A DNA stretch of 13,012 bases from RFPW01 sp040401595 (GTDB lineage: Bacteria > Pseudomonadota > Gammaproteobacteria > Burkholderiales > Burkholderiaceae_E). The translations under genes and the position numbers were made by a program. Positions 6,964 to 13,012 of the stretch are shown here, piece by piece (position 1 is the stretch's first letter; each line of letters opens with the position of its first letter). Location of the stretch: NCBI GenBank assembly GCA_040401595.1, contig JBBAOE010000047.1, positions 1 to 13,012 of the forward strand, given 5' to 3'. The notes beneath the pieces are model-generated. The model was not told where the DNA came from. It saw nothing but the letters and a program-made list of their open reading frames with translations, and did not search any database.

Positions 6964-7674
6964 GTGAGTTCTGCCGTTGCGCTTTCGCTTCGCGATCTGA
7001 GTGCTGGTTTTGGGCCGACGGTCATCGTCGAGAATGTGACCCTGCAGCTGGAACTGGGCTCGTGCCTGGCCATCCTCGGTCGAAATGGGGTCGGAAAATC
7101 AACCCTGCTGCGCACCATCATGGGAATGACGCGAGTGCACGCAGGGCGTATGGCCCTCGGCGATCAAGACCTCGCCGGTTTGCCGGTCTACCGCCGCTCA
7201 CGCGCAGGCCTCGGATTCGTACCGCAGGAGCGGGAGGTCTTCAAGTCATTGACCGTGCAAGAGAACCTGCGCATCGCACAACGTGTCGGTCACTGGAACC
7301 TCGACACCGTCTGTGCGCTCTTCCCTCGCCTGGCCGAGCGCCGCGACAACCTGGGCAGTCAACTCTCAGGCGGCGAGCAGCAGATGCTCGCGATCGCCCG
7401 GGCCCTTGTGGGCAACCCCACCGTACTGCTGATGGACGAGCCCTCCGAGGGTCTGGCACCCGTCATCGTCGACCAGGTCTTTGAAGCCTTGACTCTCATT
7501 CGCTCCCGGCGCGACATGGCCATCGTCCTGGTCGAGCAGCACGCCTCGCTCGCTCTGGAGTTTTCAGACCAGACCGTGGTCATGGACCGCGGACGCATCG
7601 TCCATGCGGGACCGAGCAGCGCGTTGCGCAACCAACCCGAACAACTGGCGCGAATCATGGGGCTGACCCATTGA
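6964..7674 (+). CDS. ABC transporter ATP-binding protein, LivF-type
   Basis: A 236-residue ATPase, the second motor subunit of the importer. Walker A GRNGVGKST is at 39-47, Gln88 is in FVPQER, the signature LSGGEQQ is at 134-140, Walker B VLLMDEPSEG is at 154-163 with Glu159, and the switch is His193 in VEQH. The order FVPQEREVFKSLTVQENL, the DEPSEGLAP motif and the VEQH switch are characteristic of LivF as opposed to LivG. The start is GTG 6964, with GGGAG about 9 nt upstream. The Rieske large-subunit gene follows after 27 nt. Confidence 0.93.
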   Translation: MSSAVALSLRDLSAGFGPTVIVENVTLQLELGSCLAILGRNGVGKSTLLRTIMGMTRVHAGRMALGDQDLAGLPVYRRSRAGLGFVPQEREVFKSLTVQENLRIAQRVGHWNLDTVCALFPRLAERRDNLGSQLSGGEQQMLAIARALVGNPTVLLMDEPSEGLAPVIVDQVFEALTLIRSRRDMAIVLVEQHASLALEFSDQTVVMDRGRIVHAGPSSALRNQPEQLARIMGLTH

Positions 7675-7701
7675 CCGCCGAACACCTATCCTGAGCAACA
7701 C

Positions 7702-8970
7702 ATGGAGGCACATTTGAGCAATTCAGCGCATCCCTACACCTGGCCGGGCGAAAAGCTACAGCATGTCCCGTTCGGGATTTTTACTGACGAGCAGGTCTAC
7801 CAGGATGAGCAGGAACGCATCTTTCGGGGGCGCACCTGGTCGTACTTGTGTCTGGAGGCCGAAATTCCCAATCCTGGCGACTTCAAGACGCTATTCGTTG
7901 GCGATACCCCTGTTGTGGCCAACCGCGCGCAGGACGGCTCGCTGCATGCCTTCGTGAACCGTTGCGCGCACCGGGGGGCTATCGTGCGGCGCGAGGCGTG
8001 TGGCAACGCCAAGGACCACGTGTGCTGTTACCACCAGTGGTGCTATGACCTCAGCGGCAAGCTCGTGGGCGTTCCGTTCAAGCGTGGGGTAAAGGGCCGT
8101 GGCGGATTCCCCAAGGAAGCGATGAACGAGGAGATCCGGCTGCCACCGCTGCGTGTGGAGAGCTACCGGGGCGCGGTCTTTGGAACCTTCTGTCCGGATA
8201 TCGAAGGGCTGACGCACTACCTGGACCCACAATTCACCGCTCACCTCGACCGCCTGCTCTCGCGCCCAGTTGAGTTACTGGGCTACCAGCGCCAGATCAT
8301 CCGTGGCAATTGGAAACTCTACTGCGAGAACGTACGTGATCCCTACCATGGCGGACTGCTTCACCTTTTCCAAGTCACCTTCGGCTTGTACCGCAATACC
8401 CAGGAAGGCGGAACGCGCATCAGCGCGCTCAAGGGTCACAACATCTCCTACAGCGTACAGGGCACTGACAAAATCGATGCCAAGGCGGCTCATGCGGACG
8501 TTGCAACCTACCGCGAGGGCTTCCAGCTGCGCTGCCCCGAATTGCTCGCTTACAAGGACGAGTTCCAGGATCGCTGCGGGCTGTCCATCATGTCCGTGTT
8601 CCCGAATGCGGTGTTCCACCAGATCAGTAACAGCCTAGCCACACGCCAAATTCGTACCAGAGGACCGCACGAGTTCGAGCTCTATTGGACCTACTACGGA
8701 TACCAGGACGACAGTCCTGAAATGCGTGAGCACCGCCTGGACCAGGCCAATCTTGCCGGTCCGGCGGGTTTGGTCTCGATGGAGGATGGCGAGGCCATCG
8801 AACTGGTCCACCGCAGCATCCGCGCAGAGCCACAGGCGCATTCGTTTGTCGCTATGGGTGCAGACGAGCCGATCCAGACCAACTCCATTCTGGTTAGCGA
8901 GATCCCGATACGCGGGTTCTGGAAACAGTACACACAGACCATGGGGATTGCGGCCGGGAGCGAAGCATGA
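7702..8970 (+). CDS. Rieske non-heme iron aromatic ring-hydroxylating oxygenase, large (alpha) subunit
   Basis: Catalytic subunit of a multicomponent oxygenase that inserts O2 into an aromatic or heteroaromatic ring. The Rieske [2Fe-2S] ligands are Cys88 and His90 (CAHRG) and Cys108 and His111 (CCYH). The mononuclear iron site is NVRDPYHGGLLH, with His216, His221 and bridging Asp213; the third ligand is probably Asp362 in SMEDGEA. At 422 residues it is full length. The NVRDPYH-x4-H pattern and overall layout recall the salicylate 5-hydroxylase (NagG) and anthranilate dioxygenase (AndAc) group; this is recalled similarity, not alignment, and does not fix the substrate. ATG 7702 has little ribosome site, whereas TTG 7714 sits 5 nt after a perfect GGAGG (7704-7708), so the real start may be 7714. 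The stop overlaps the beta-subunit start as ATGA. Confidence 0.93.
   Translation: MEAHLSNSAHPYTWPGEKLQHVPFGIFTDEQVYQDEQERIFRGRTWSYLCLEAEIPNPGDFKTLFVGDTPVVANRAQDGSLHAFVNRCAHRGAIVRREACGNAKDHVCCYHQWCYDLSGKLVGVPFKRGVKGRGGFPKEAMNEEIRLPPLRVESYRGAVFGTFCPDIEGLTHYLDPQFTAHLDRLLSRPVELLGYQRQIIRGNWKLYCENVRDPYHGGLLHLFQVTFGLYRNTQEGGTRISALKGHNISYSVQGTDKIDAKAAHADVATYREGFQLRCPELLAYKDEFQDRCGLSIMSVFPNAVFHQISNSLATRQIRTRGPHEFELYWTYYGYQDDSPEMREHRLDQANLAGPAGLVSMEDGEAIELVHRSIRAEPQAHSFVAMGADEPIQTNSILVSEIPIRGFWKQYTQTMGIAAGSEA
7704..7708 (+). promoter_or_regulatory. Strong Shine-Dalgarno that may indicate a TTG start for the oxygenase alpha subunit
   Basis: GGAGG lies inside the conventional start region (ATGGAGGCACATTTG). 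It cannot serve ATG 7702 but is ideally spaced (5 nt) for TTG 7714, which would begin the protein at LSNSAHPYTW read as Met-Ser-Asn-Ser. The four residues lost are not part of any conserved motif. Confidence 0.45.
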
Positions 8971-9437
8971 ACACCACGCTACACAGCGAGGTTCAGGAGC
9001 TCTACGCGCGCTACGCCCGCGCAGTCGATGACGCTCGTTTCGACGACTGGCTGGCGCTGTTCGATACCGACTGCGCCTATTACGTGATCCCGCGCGAAAA
9101 TGCCCAGCGCGGCCTGCAGCTGCCGATCGTACGCTGCCGCACCCGTGACATGCTGACCGACCGCATCGTCTCGCTGCAGCAAGCCAACATCTACAACATC
9201 CACACGGATCGCCACATGGTGAGCAATGTAACGGTGTGTGCAGTCGAGTCCGAAACTGTCTTGGCTGAAGCGGATTTTGTTGTCTACCAGACTGACGTCG
9301 AAGGCCAGAGCCGACTCTTTGGTGTGGGCCGCTACCGCACACGACTGGTTCGCCGCGACGGTCGCCTGACCATACGAGAGCAGACCGCAATTCTGGACAC
9401 AGCAGCGGTTCCAACGCTCATGGCCACCCCCATCTGA
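8967..9437 (+). CDS. Aromatic ring-hydroxylating oxygenase, small (beta) subunit
   Basis: A 156-residue structural subunit with the NTF2/SnoaL-like cone fold, expected to form an alpha3beta3 complex with the preceding large subunit. Typical features are the N-terminal helix with YARYARAVDDARFDDWLALFDTD, the short CAYYVIPREN strand, the DRIVSLQQANIYN segment, the HMVSNVTV strand and the final RLTIREQTAILDT strand. Length is in the usual 150-190 range. It is not expected to be catalytic. The ATGA overlap with the alpha gene indicates coupled translation. Confidence 0.9.
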   Translation: MNTTLHSEVQELYARYARAVDDARFDDWLALFDTDCAYYVIPRENAQRGLQLPIVRCRTRDMLTDRIVSLQQANIYNIHTDRHMVSNVTVCAVESETVLAEADFVVYQTDVEGQSRLFGVGRYRTRLVRRDGRLTIREQTAILDTAAVPTLMATPI

Positions 9438-9449
9438 ACCTACCCAAAA

Positions 9450-9455
9450 AAGGAG
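9450..9455 (+). promoter_or_regulatory. Ribosome binding site deciding the GTG start of the amidohydrolase
   Basis: AAGGAG at 9450-9455 precedes GTG 9464 by 8 nt. No ATG lies near the conserved N-terminal strand (MKTLIQCGLLFTG), so GTG is the best start. Confidence 0.6.
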
Positions 9456-9463
9456 AAGCCCGC

Positions 9464-10834
9464 GTGAAGACACTGATCCAGTGCGGACTCCTGTTCACCG
9501 GCCACGCCGATGTCGCCGCCGAAAACCAGACCGTCATTGCCGAGGGTGGACGGGTCACCGCGATCGTCCCCACCGCCAGTGCTCCGCCAGCAGGCCCCTC
9601 TGATACCGTTATCGACCACTCCAGGCGTTTCGTCATGCCTGGGCTGATCGACATCCACACCCATATCTCCTACGGAGATGCTAAATCGCAGGAGGACATC
9701 GACCTGTATGCGTCGATGGAATTCCGAGCGCTGCGCGCCATGATCGCTGCACAGAAAGTGATGCGCGCGGGCTACACGGCATTTGTCGATCCGGCCAGCT
9801 CTGGCTTGGTCAGCGTCGCCGTGCGCGATGCAATCGAGGTCGGTCTTTTCAAGGGGCCGCGCATCACCTGCTCAAGCCGCGCACTCACCAGCCCGCAGGG
9901 CCTGTACGACTGGTACCCGCGCTGGATCGGCTGTCCGAGCACATCGACTGGAGTGGTGATCGACTCGCCCGATCATGCGATCCGCGAGATCCGTGGACAA
10001 GTCAAGGATGGTGTCGATCTGATCAAGTTCGCAATGGACGGGACCCTCACGGCCTATCCGAAGGGGTTGGTCGCCGCGTTTACCGAGGAGGAGACCCGGC
10101 GCATGGTGGCCGAGGTGCACCGCTTGGGTAAACGGGGCGCCTGCCACGCCCGCGGTGCCGAGGCTACGCTCTACAGCGCGCGCGCCGGCATGGACATCAT
10201 CTTCCACGCCTCTCGCGTCACCGACGAGGCGGCCGACGAGATTGCACGAAACGGCTGCTATGTGTGCCCGACTCTCGCACTGCTGGTCAATAACGTGGAG
10301 TTCGCGCAGCCCGCCGACCCATCGTCAGGTTGGTGGCCCGACATCCAGAAGCGCGAGCTCGATGAGGCAATCACGAGTTACGAGAAGCTCAAGCGTGCCG
10401 GCGTGAAGTTCCTTGTCGGATCGGAGGCGGGCTTTGCCGTGACGCCCTACGGCGAGTGGAACGCCAAGGAACTGGAGATCATGGTGAACTATGCGGGTGT
10501 GAGTCCGTCACGTGCACTTCGCGACGCGACCGTTACCAATGCCGAGGTCTTGCGTGACGGGCATGAGCTCGGTGGTCTGATGCCCGGAAAGTTAGCCGAC
10601 ATGATCGCCATCGATGGCGATCCGCTCGCGGATATCGGTGTCTTGTACCGACCCGACGCGATCGTCTCGGTGATGAAAGCAGGCGTCCCGGTCAGCTTCG
10701 ATCTCAACGATTCCGCGGGTCGTCATGTCAGTGAACTGGGGCAGGTGATGTGGGCTAATCACTATGACCGCTCAACCGCCGCCCGCCTGGGCATTCGACC
10801 CTATCGCCCGAACAATCTGGCCCAAAATGGCTGA
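9464..10834 (+). CDS. Metal-dependent amidohydrolase (imidazolonepropionase/Xaa-Pro dipeptidase-like)
   Basis: A 456-residue TIM-barrel amidohydrolase expected to hydrolyse an amide, carbamate, urea or cyclic C-N bond in the cytoplasm. The N-terminal beta-sandwich leads into MPGLIDIHTH (His65, His67). Lys188 in DLIKFAMDG is in place to be carboxylated and bridge two metals; His228 (GACHARG) and His248 (IIFHAS) follow. The barrel closes with the usual GGLMPGKLADMIAIDGDPLAD (370-390) and the second part of the sandwich. At the position where relatives have the catalytic aspartate (GTDAG or GSDAG), this protein has GSEAGF, Glu321. There is no signal peptide. In the Rieske cluster it may release an aromatic amine or acid from an imported amide, or open a ring after oxidation; both are inference. 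It overlaps the next gene by 8 bp. Confidence 0.9.
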   Translation: MKTLIQCGLLFTGHADVAAENQTVIAEGGRVTAIVPTASAPPAGPSDTVIDHSRRFVMPGLIDIHTHISYGDAKSQEDIDLYASMEFRALRAMIAAQKVMRAGYTAFVDPASSGLVSVAVRDAIEVGLFKGPRITCSSRALTSPQGLYDWYPRWIGCPSTSTGVVIDSPDHAIREIRGQVKDGVDLIKFAMDGTLTAYPKGLVAAFTEEETRRMVAEVHRLGKRGACHARGAEATLYSARAGMDIIFHASRVTDEAADEIARNGCYVCPTLALLVNNVEFAQPADPSSGWWPDIQKRELDEAITSYEKLKRAGVKFLVGSEAGFAVTPYGEWNAKELEIMVNYAGVSPSRALRDATVTNAEVLRDGHELGGLMPGKLADMIAIDGDPLADIGVLYRPDAIVSVMKAGVPVSFDLNDSAGRHVSELGQVMWANHYDRSTAARLGIRPYRPNNLAQNG

Positions 10835-11666
10835 GAGCCTGATCCAGTATCCGCTGAGTGTCGGTGGCTTGACCACCCGTGTACTCGAGTCGGGTCGAGG
10901 CGAGCATGTGCTGATCTTCGTCCATGGCTTGAGCACGCGTGCCGACCGCTGGCGTAGCAATGTGCAGGCGCTTGCCGGCCCGAACATGCGCTGTATCGCA
11001 TTCGACCTTCCTGGACACGGCCTTGCAGACAAGCCGCCCCACTTCGACTATTCCGTACCGGGCCTCGCACATTATCTGGCTGGCGTGCTCGATGCACTGG
11101 GCGTCCAACGCTGCATGATCGTGTCGACCTCGCTCGGGTCGCACGTGGCTGGGTGGTTCGCCGTCCGCTTTCCGCAGCGTGTGTCGGCTCACCTGATTGT
11201 TGCGGGTCTGGGGCTCGTGCCCATTTCGGATGAGACAGGACAAGCCATCCGTCGCAGCGTTGGCGACACCACCCGGCAGGGCATACGTACCAAGCTTGGT
11301 AACGTCTTCAACCAACCGGGCATCCATGCTACTGAGGCGTTCATCGAAGAAGAATGGCGGTGCAATAACTCGCCGGGTGCACTGCAGGCGCTGACGGCGC
11401 TGGGCGACTACGTCGCCACACGGCTGAACGCCGACATTGTGGGGGAACAGATGGCAGCACTTCGGGCGCGAACCCGTGTACGGCTGCTGTGGGGCGAACA
11501 CGACCGCATCGTGCCCCGATCTGTCGCCGAGGCCGCTCGTCTGATTCTGCCAACGGTGCAGCTACGCATAATCGAAGGTGCAGGGCATGCACCGTACATC
11601 GAAAACCCGGATGCCTTCCACGCGGAAGTTCGAGCCTTTGAATCGGAAGTAACTGAACATGAGTGA
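10827..11666 (+). CDS. Alpha/beta-fold hydrolase (MhpC-like), copy 2
   Basis: A 279-residue paralogue of the hydrolase at 1420-2295, with triad Ser102 (STSLGS), Asp226 (WGEHDRIVP) and His254 (GAGHAPYIE). The nucleophile elbow begins with Ser in place of the first Gly of GxSxG, a modest deviation that keeps a small residue. A longer frame opens at ATG 10764, but the first 21 residues of that version are unlike the family. ATG 10827 gives MAESLIQYPL, matching the start of copy 1 (MVAEIVQYPM), and overlaps the amidohydrolase by only 8 bp. No strong ribosome site is seen, so translation is probably coupled. Two related but diverged hydrolases in one operon suggest two successive or alternative hydrolytic steps. 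Confidence 0.9.
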   Translation: MAESLIQYPLSVGGLTTRVLESGRGEHVLIFVHGLSTRADRWRSNVQALAGPNMRCIAFDLPGHGLADKPPHFDYSVPGLAHYLAGVLDALGVQRCMIVSTSLGSHVAGWFAVRFPQRVSAHLIVAGLGLVPISDETGQAIRRSVGDTTRQGIRTKLGNVFNQPGIHATEAFIEEEWRCNNSPGALQALTALGDYVATRLNADIVGEQMAALRARTRVRLLWGEHDRIVPRSVAEAARLILPTVQLRIIEGAGHAPYIENPDAFHAEVRAFESEVTEHE

Positions 11667-12012
11667 CCCCATCCCCCAGAGTGTCGCGCCGGACAATGGC
11701 TGGACAGAGGTCGGCGCAAGCGATGAGTTCCCCGAGGGATCGGGCTGGCCCGTAGCAGCGTGCGGGACCACGATCGCCGTCATCCGCTTCGAGGGCCGCC
11801 TCTTCGGCCTGCATGACCTGTGCACGCACGGCGCTGCACAGTTGTCATCCGGATGGGTAGAGGACGGCTGGGTCGAGTGCCCGCTGCACCAGGGACGCTT
11901 CGAGCTGGCAACCGGCAAACCGCTCTGCGAACCGGTAACCGATGCGGTGCGTTGCTATGACGTTCAAGAGACCGACGGACGGGTCTGGGTGCGCTGCCGA
12001 CCTGGCGCCTGA
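11659..12012 (+). CDS. Rieske [2Fe-2S] ferredoxin component of the oxygenase
   Basis: A 117-residue Rieske ferredoxin that should pass electrons from a reductase to the oxygenase large subunit. The cluster ligands are Cys55 and His57 (LCTHG) and Cys74 and His77 (CPLHQGRF), with the usual 16-residue spacer and the following FELATGKPLCEPV loop. It overlaps the preceding hydrolase by 8 bp, tying it to the operon although it is far from the oxygenase subunits. No reductase gene follows; the sequence runs directly into IS-like DNA. No hairpin terminator was found after its stop. Confidence 0.93.
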   Translation: MSDPIPQSVAPDNGWTEVGASDEFPEGSGWPVAACGTTIAVIRFEGRLFGLHDLCTHGAAQLSSGWVEDGWVECPLHQGRFELATGKPLCEPVTDAVRCYDVQETDGRVWVRCRPGA

Positions 12013-12021
12013 GTCCGAAGA

Positions 12022-12065
12022 TGTTCGCGGCGACCGAAAACTGCGCCACTGACCGGCACATCCGG
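12022..12065 (+). mobile_element. IS21-like terminal sequence (relic) after the cluster
   Basis: Starting at TGTTCGCGGCGACCGAAAAC and continuing with TGCGCCACTGACCGG, this stretch resembles the ends of IS21-family elements, which start with TG and carry GCGACCNAAAA-TG-GCCAC repeats. It shares the CGACC-AAAA-TG-GCCAC pattern with the repeats at 5-58, in the same orientation. It begins 10 bp after the ferredoxin stop and is followed at once by the stop codon of a - strand acetyltransferase, so it marks a junction. No transposase gene is present. Identification is by recalled motif and needs a database comparison. Confidence 0.4.
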
Positions 12066-12067
12066 TA

Positions 12068-12589
12068 TCAAAAAGTGAAAGAAAACAAATGCGCATCGAC
12101 GGCGCGCCCGTGGAGCTGCAACCGCTTGCGAGCGAGGCATTCATAGGTGGCGCCAGTTCGCCTTGCCACTCCGAGGCTTGGCTCATTACCGTTGGCAACT
12201 GCGATCTCAACGCGCGCTTGGCCAAGAGACTGAAGTGCAAGGTCCCGCAGTGCGATCGTGGCCGCAGTTGCAGCGCCTCGGCGTTGCGCCGACTGGCGGA
12301 CCCAGTAACCGAGATTGCACAATTTATTGGCTGCCGAGAACTGGTTCAACCCACAGCCGCCTACAAATTGCCCGCCTGAGGTAAAGATGCCGAACTCATG
12401 GCCAGAACCATTGGATCTCGCAAACTGGCAGTTTGCAAACCAACAAAGCGCATCGTATTCACTGAAATTGGGCTTCGCCCATGTCATCCACTTTCCAACG
12501 GTGTCTGATGACTCCCGAACGGCCGCTGCCATCTCCAAAGCGTCGGAATCTTGATACACCCGAAGGATGTAATCACCAGCTCGAATCAT
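12068..12589 (-). CDS. GNAT-family N-acetyltransferase (RimJ/RimL-like)
   Basis: A 173-residue acetyl-CoA-dependent acetyltransferase. The acetyl-CoA pyrophosphate loop QRRGAA is at residues 102-107, after a strand-plus-linker NLGYWVRQSA. The later segment IAVANGNEPSLGVARRTGATYE is the conserved asparagine/serine helix and Gly turn of RimJ/RimL enzymes, which acetylate protein N-termini, amines or small molecules. The substrate is not predictable. The frame opens at TTG 12631, but ATG 12589 (MIRAGDYILRVY) fits the family and has AGG about 8 nt upstream. The region looks lower in GC than the cluster, is convergent with it and lies between two IS-like ends, so it is probably unrelated to the catabolic pathway. 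Confidence 0.8.
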   Translation of the reverse strand: MIRAGDYILRVYQDSDALEMAAAVRESSDTVGKWMTWAKPNFSEYDALCWFANCQFARSNGSGHEFGIFTSGGQFVGGCGLNQFSAANKLCNLGYWVRQSAQRRGAATAATIALRDLALQSLGQARVEIAVANGNEPSLGVARRTGATYECLARKRLQLHGRAVDAHLFSFTF

Positions 12590-12650
12590 ATGATTACCTG
12601 AAGTATGACCCTGCCTTGGCTCCACAGCCAATACTGACCGGAAGGTTAAC

Positions 12651-12700
12651 TGAACTGCCCCGGGTATCGGGGAGGCTGATCGGGTTAATTTTTAGGCAGC
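12651..12700 (+). mobile_element. Possible IS3-family terminal inverted repeat (relic)
   Basis: TGAACTGCCCCGGGTATCGG followed by GGAGGCTGATCGGG resembles IS3-family ends of the TGAAC-GCCCCGG type. It contains a 5-bp stem CCCCG/CGGGG (12658-12662 with 12668-12672) followed by a short T-run (12689-12693), which could alternatively act as a weak terminator. It lies between the acetyltransferase start and a truncated epimerase gene, where a rearrangement is expected. There is no transposase in the window. The call rests on recalled motif similarity only. Confidence 0.3.
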
Positions 12701-12742
12701 ACTCGCAGCCCGCACGGAAACCAAGCCAGGCGCGCGACGGAG

Positions 12743-13012
12743 CTACCTTGGCCGGTGCAGCGCGCGATCGAGATGCTCAGGGGTGTAACCGGAACAATCG
12801 ATCACGGCATCGCATCCAAATCGTTCAATCGCGCTCACGTCGGAATCGCAATGGCCAATCAGTCGACGAACGGGGAGCGCAATCAAGGCGCCGGCAGTCT
12901 GGCTAAATTCCACCGAGTGGTTGCCACGGTTGCACAATGTAACGTCATGCCCGCGGATGATCGCCTGCTCGACGATATGGCGGCCAAGGACAAAGCCGCT
13001 GTCGTTGAGGAT
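12743..13012 (-). pseudogene. Truncated NAD-dependent epimerase/dehydratase, partial at the window edge
   Basis: The - strand frame is open from the right edge to a stop at 12743, giving about 89 residues with the true start outside the window. It reads ILNDSGFVLGRHIVEQAIIR, then GHDVTLCNRGN, and later DAVIDCSGYTPEHLDRAL. This matches the first Rossmann unit of extended SDR/NAD-epimerase proteins of the kind that read ILGGTGFLGRHLVE, then NRG, then DAVIDTSGY. Such proteins are usually about 300-350 residues, so the gene has lost most of its body: a stop follows HRPR and no continuation in another frame was seen up to 12640. The dinucleotide loop is also abnormal: the first glycine is Asn and one residue appears inserted before the last glycine. 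It is probably a non-functional fragment cut by the nearby IS-like junction. Confidence 0.6.

Noticed and set aside
10764..10826. Upstream ATG for the second alpha/beta hydrolase
   Set aside because: It would overlap the amidohydrolase by 71 bp and add 21 residues without family similarity. The ATG at 10827 aligns exactly with the start of the paralogue.
10755..11501. 248-residue open frame on the - strand
   Set aside because: It is antisense to the second alpha/beta hydrolase, which has a complete catalytic triad and a clear paralogue; the antisense product has no recognisable motif.
12658..12693. Rho-independent terminator
   Set aside because: A 5-bp CCCCG/CGGGG stem is present, but the T-run starts 17 bp later and is interrupted, and the element is upstream of the - strand gene, not after a stop codon. 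It fits an IS end better.
12481..12906. 141-residue open frame on the + strand near the right end
   Set aside because: It crosses the start of the GNAT gene, the IS-like end and the epimerase fragment antisense, and is composed of low-complexity Arg/Gln/Ser residues.
1..13012. CRISPR array, tRNA or rRNA genes, and riboswitches
   Set aside because: No regularly spaced repeats beyond the two-copy repeat at 5-58, no tRNA cloverleaf or rRNA segment, and no recognisable riboswitch were found by reading the sequence.

Overview
The window is a GC-rich, tightly packed catabolic gene cluster. Its composition, its gene families and the branched-chain-type ABC importer suggest a proteobacterium, most likely a betaproteobacterium of the Burkholderiales. 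That placement is inference from gene style; no rRNA or other phylogenetic marker is present.

Layout. Positions 1-244 are non-coding. They hold a pair of ~25-bp direct repeats (5-58) that look like the end of an IS21-type insertion sequence, then a candidate promoter and operator. From 266 to 12012 twelve genes run on the + strand with short gaps or small overlaps, consistent with one long transcript. In order: a GntR/FCD regulator, a RidA-fold protein, an alpha/beta hydrolase, a short-chain dehydrogenase, a complete five-gene ABC importer (binding protein, two permeases, two ATPases), the large and small subunits of a Rieske non-heme iron oxygenase, a metal-dependent amidohydrolase, a second alpha/beta hydrolase paralogous to the first, and a Rieske ferredoxin. 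Beyond 12012 the sequence changes character: a second IS21-like end (about 12022-12065), a lower-GC GNAT acetyltransferase on the - strand, a possible IS3-family end (about 12651-12700), and the N-terminal remnant of an NAD-dependent epimerase gene entering from the right edge.

How the genes may work together (inference). The importer brings in a small organic acid or amide-bearing aromatic compound. The amidohydrolase cleaves an amide, carbamate or ring C-N bond. The oxygenase, fed electrons by the ferredoxin, hydroxylates the ring; the SDR could oxidise a cis-diol or alcohol. The two alpha/beta hydrolases resemble hydrolases that cleave ester or C-C bonds of ring-opening products, and the RidA-like protein may handle a reactive enamine/imine or binding intermediate. 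The GntR protein probably senses the substrate or an intermediate. No ferredoxin reductase and no ring-cleavage dioxygenase are present, so either the pathway needs enzymes encoded elsewhere or its chemistry is not the standard aromatic route. I cannot assign a substrate. This unassigned combination, with IS-like ends on both sides and atypical active-site residues in three of the enzymes, is the main point of interest.
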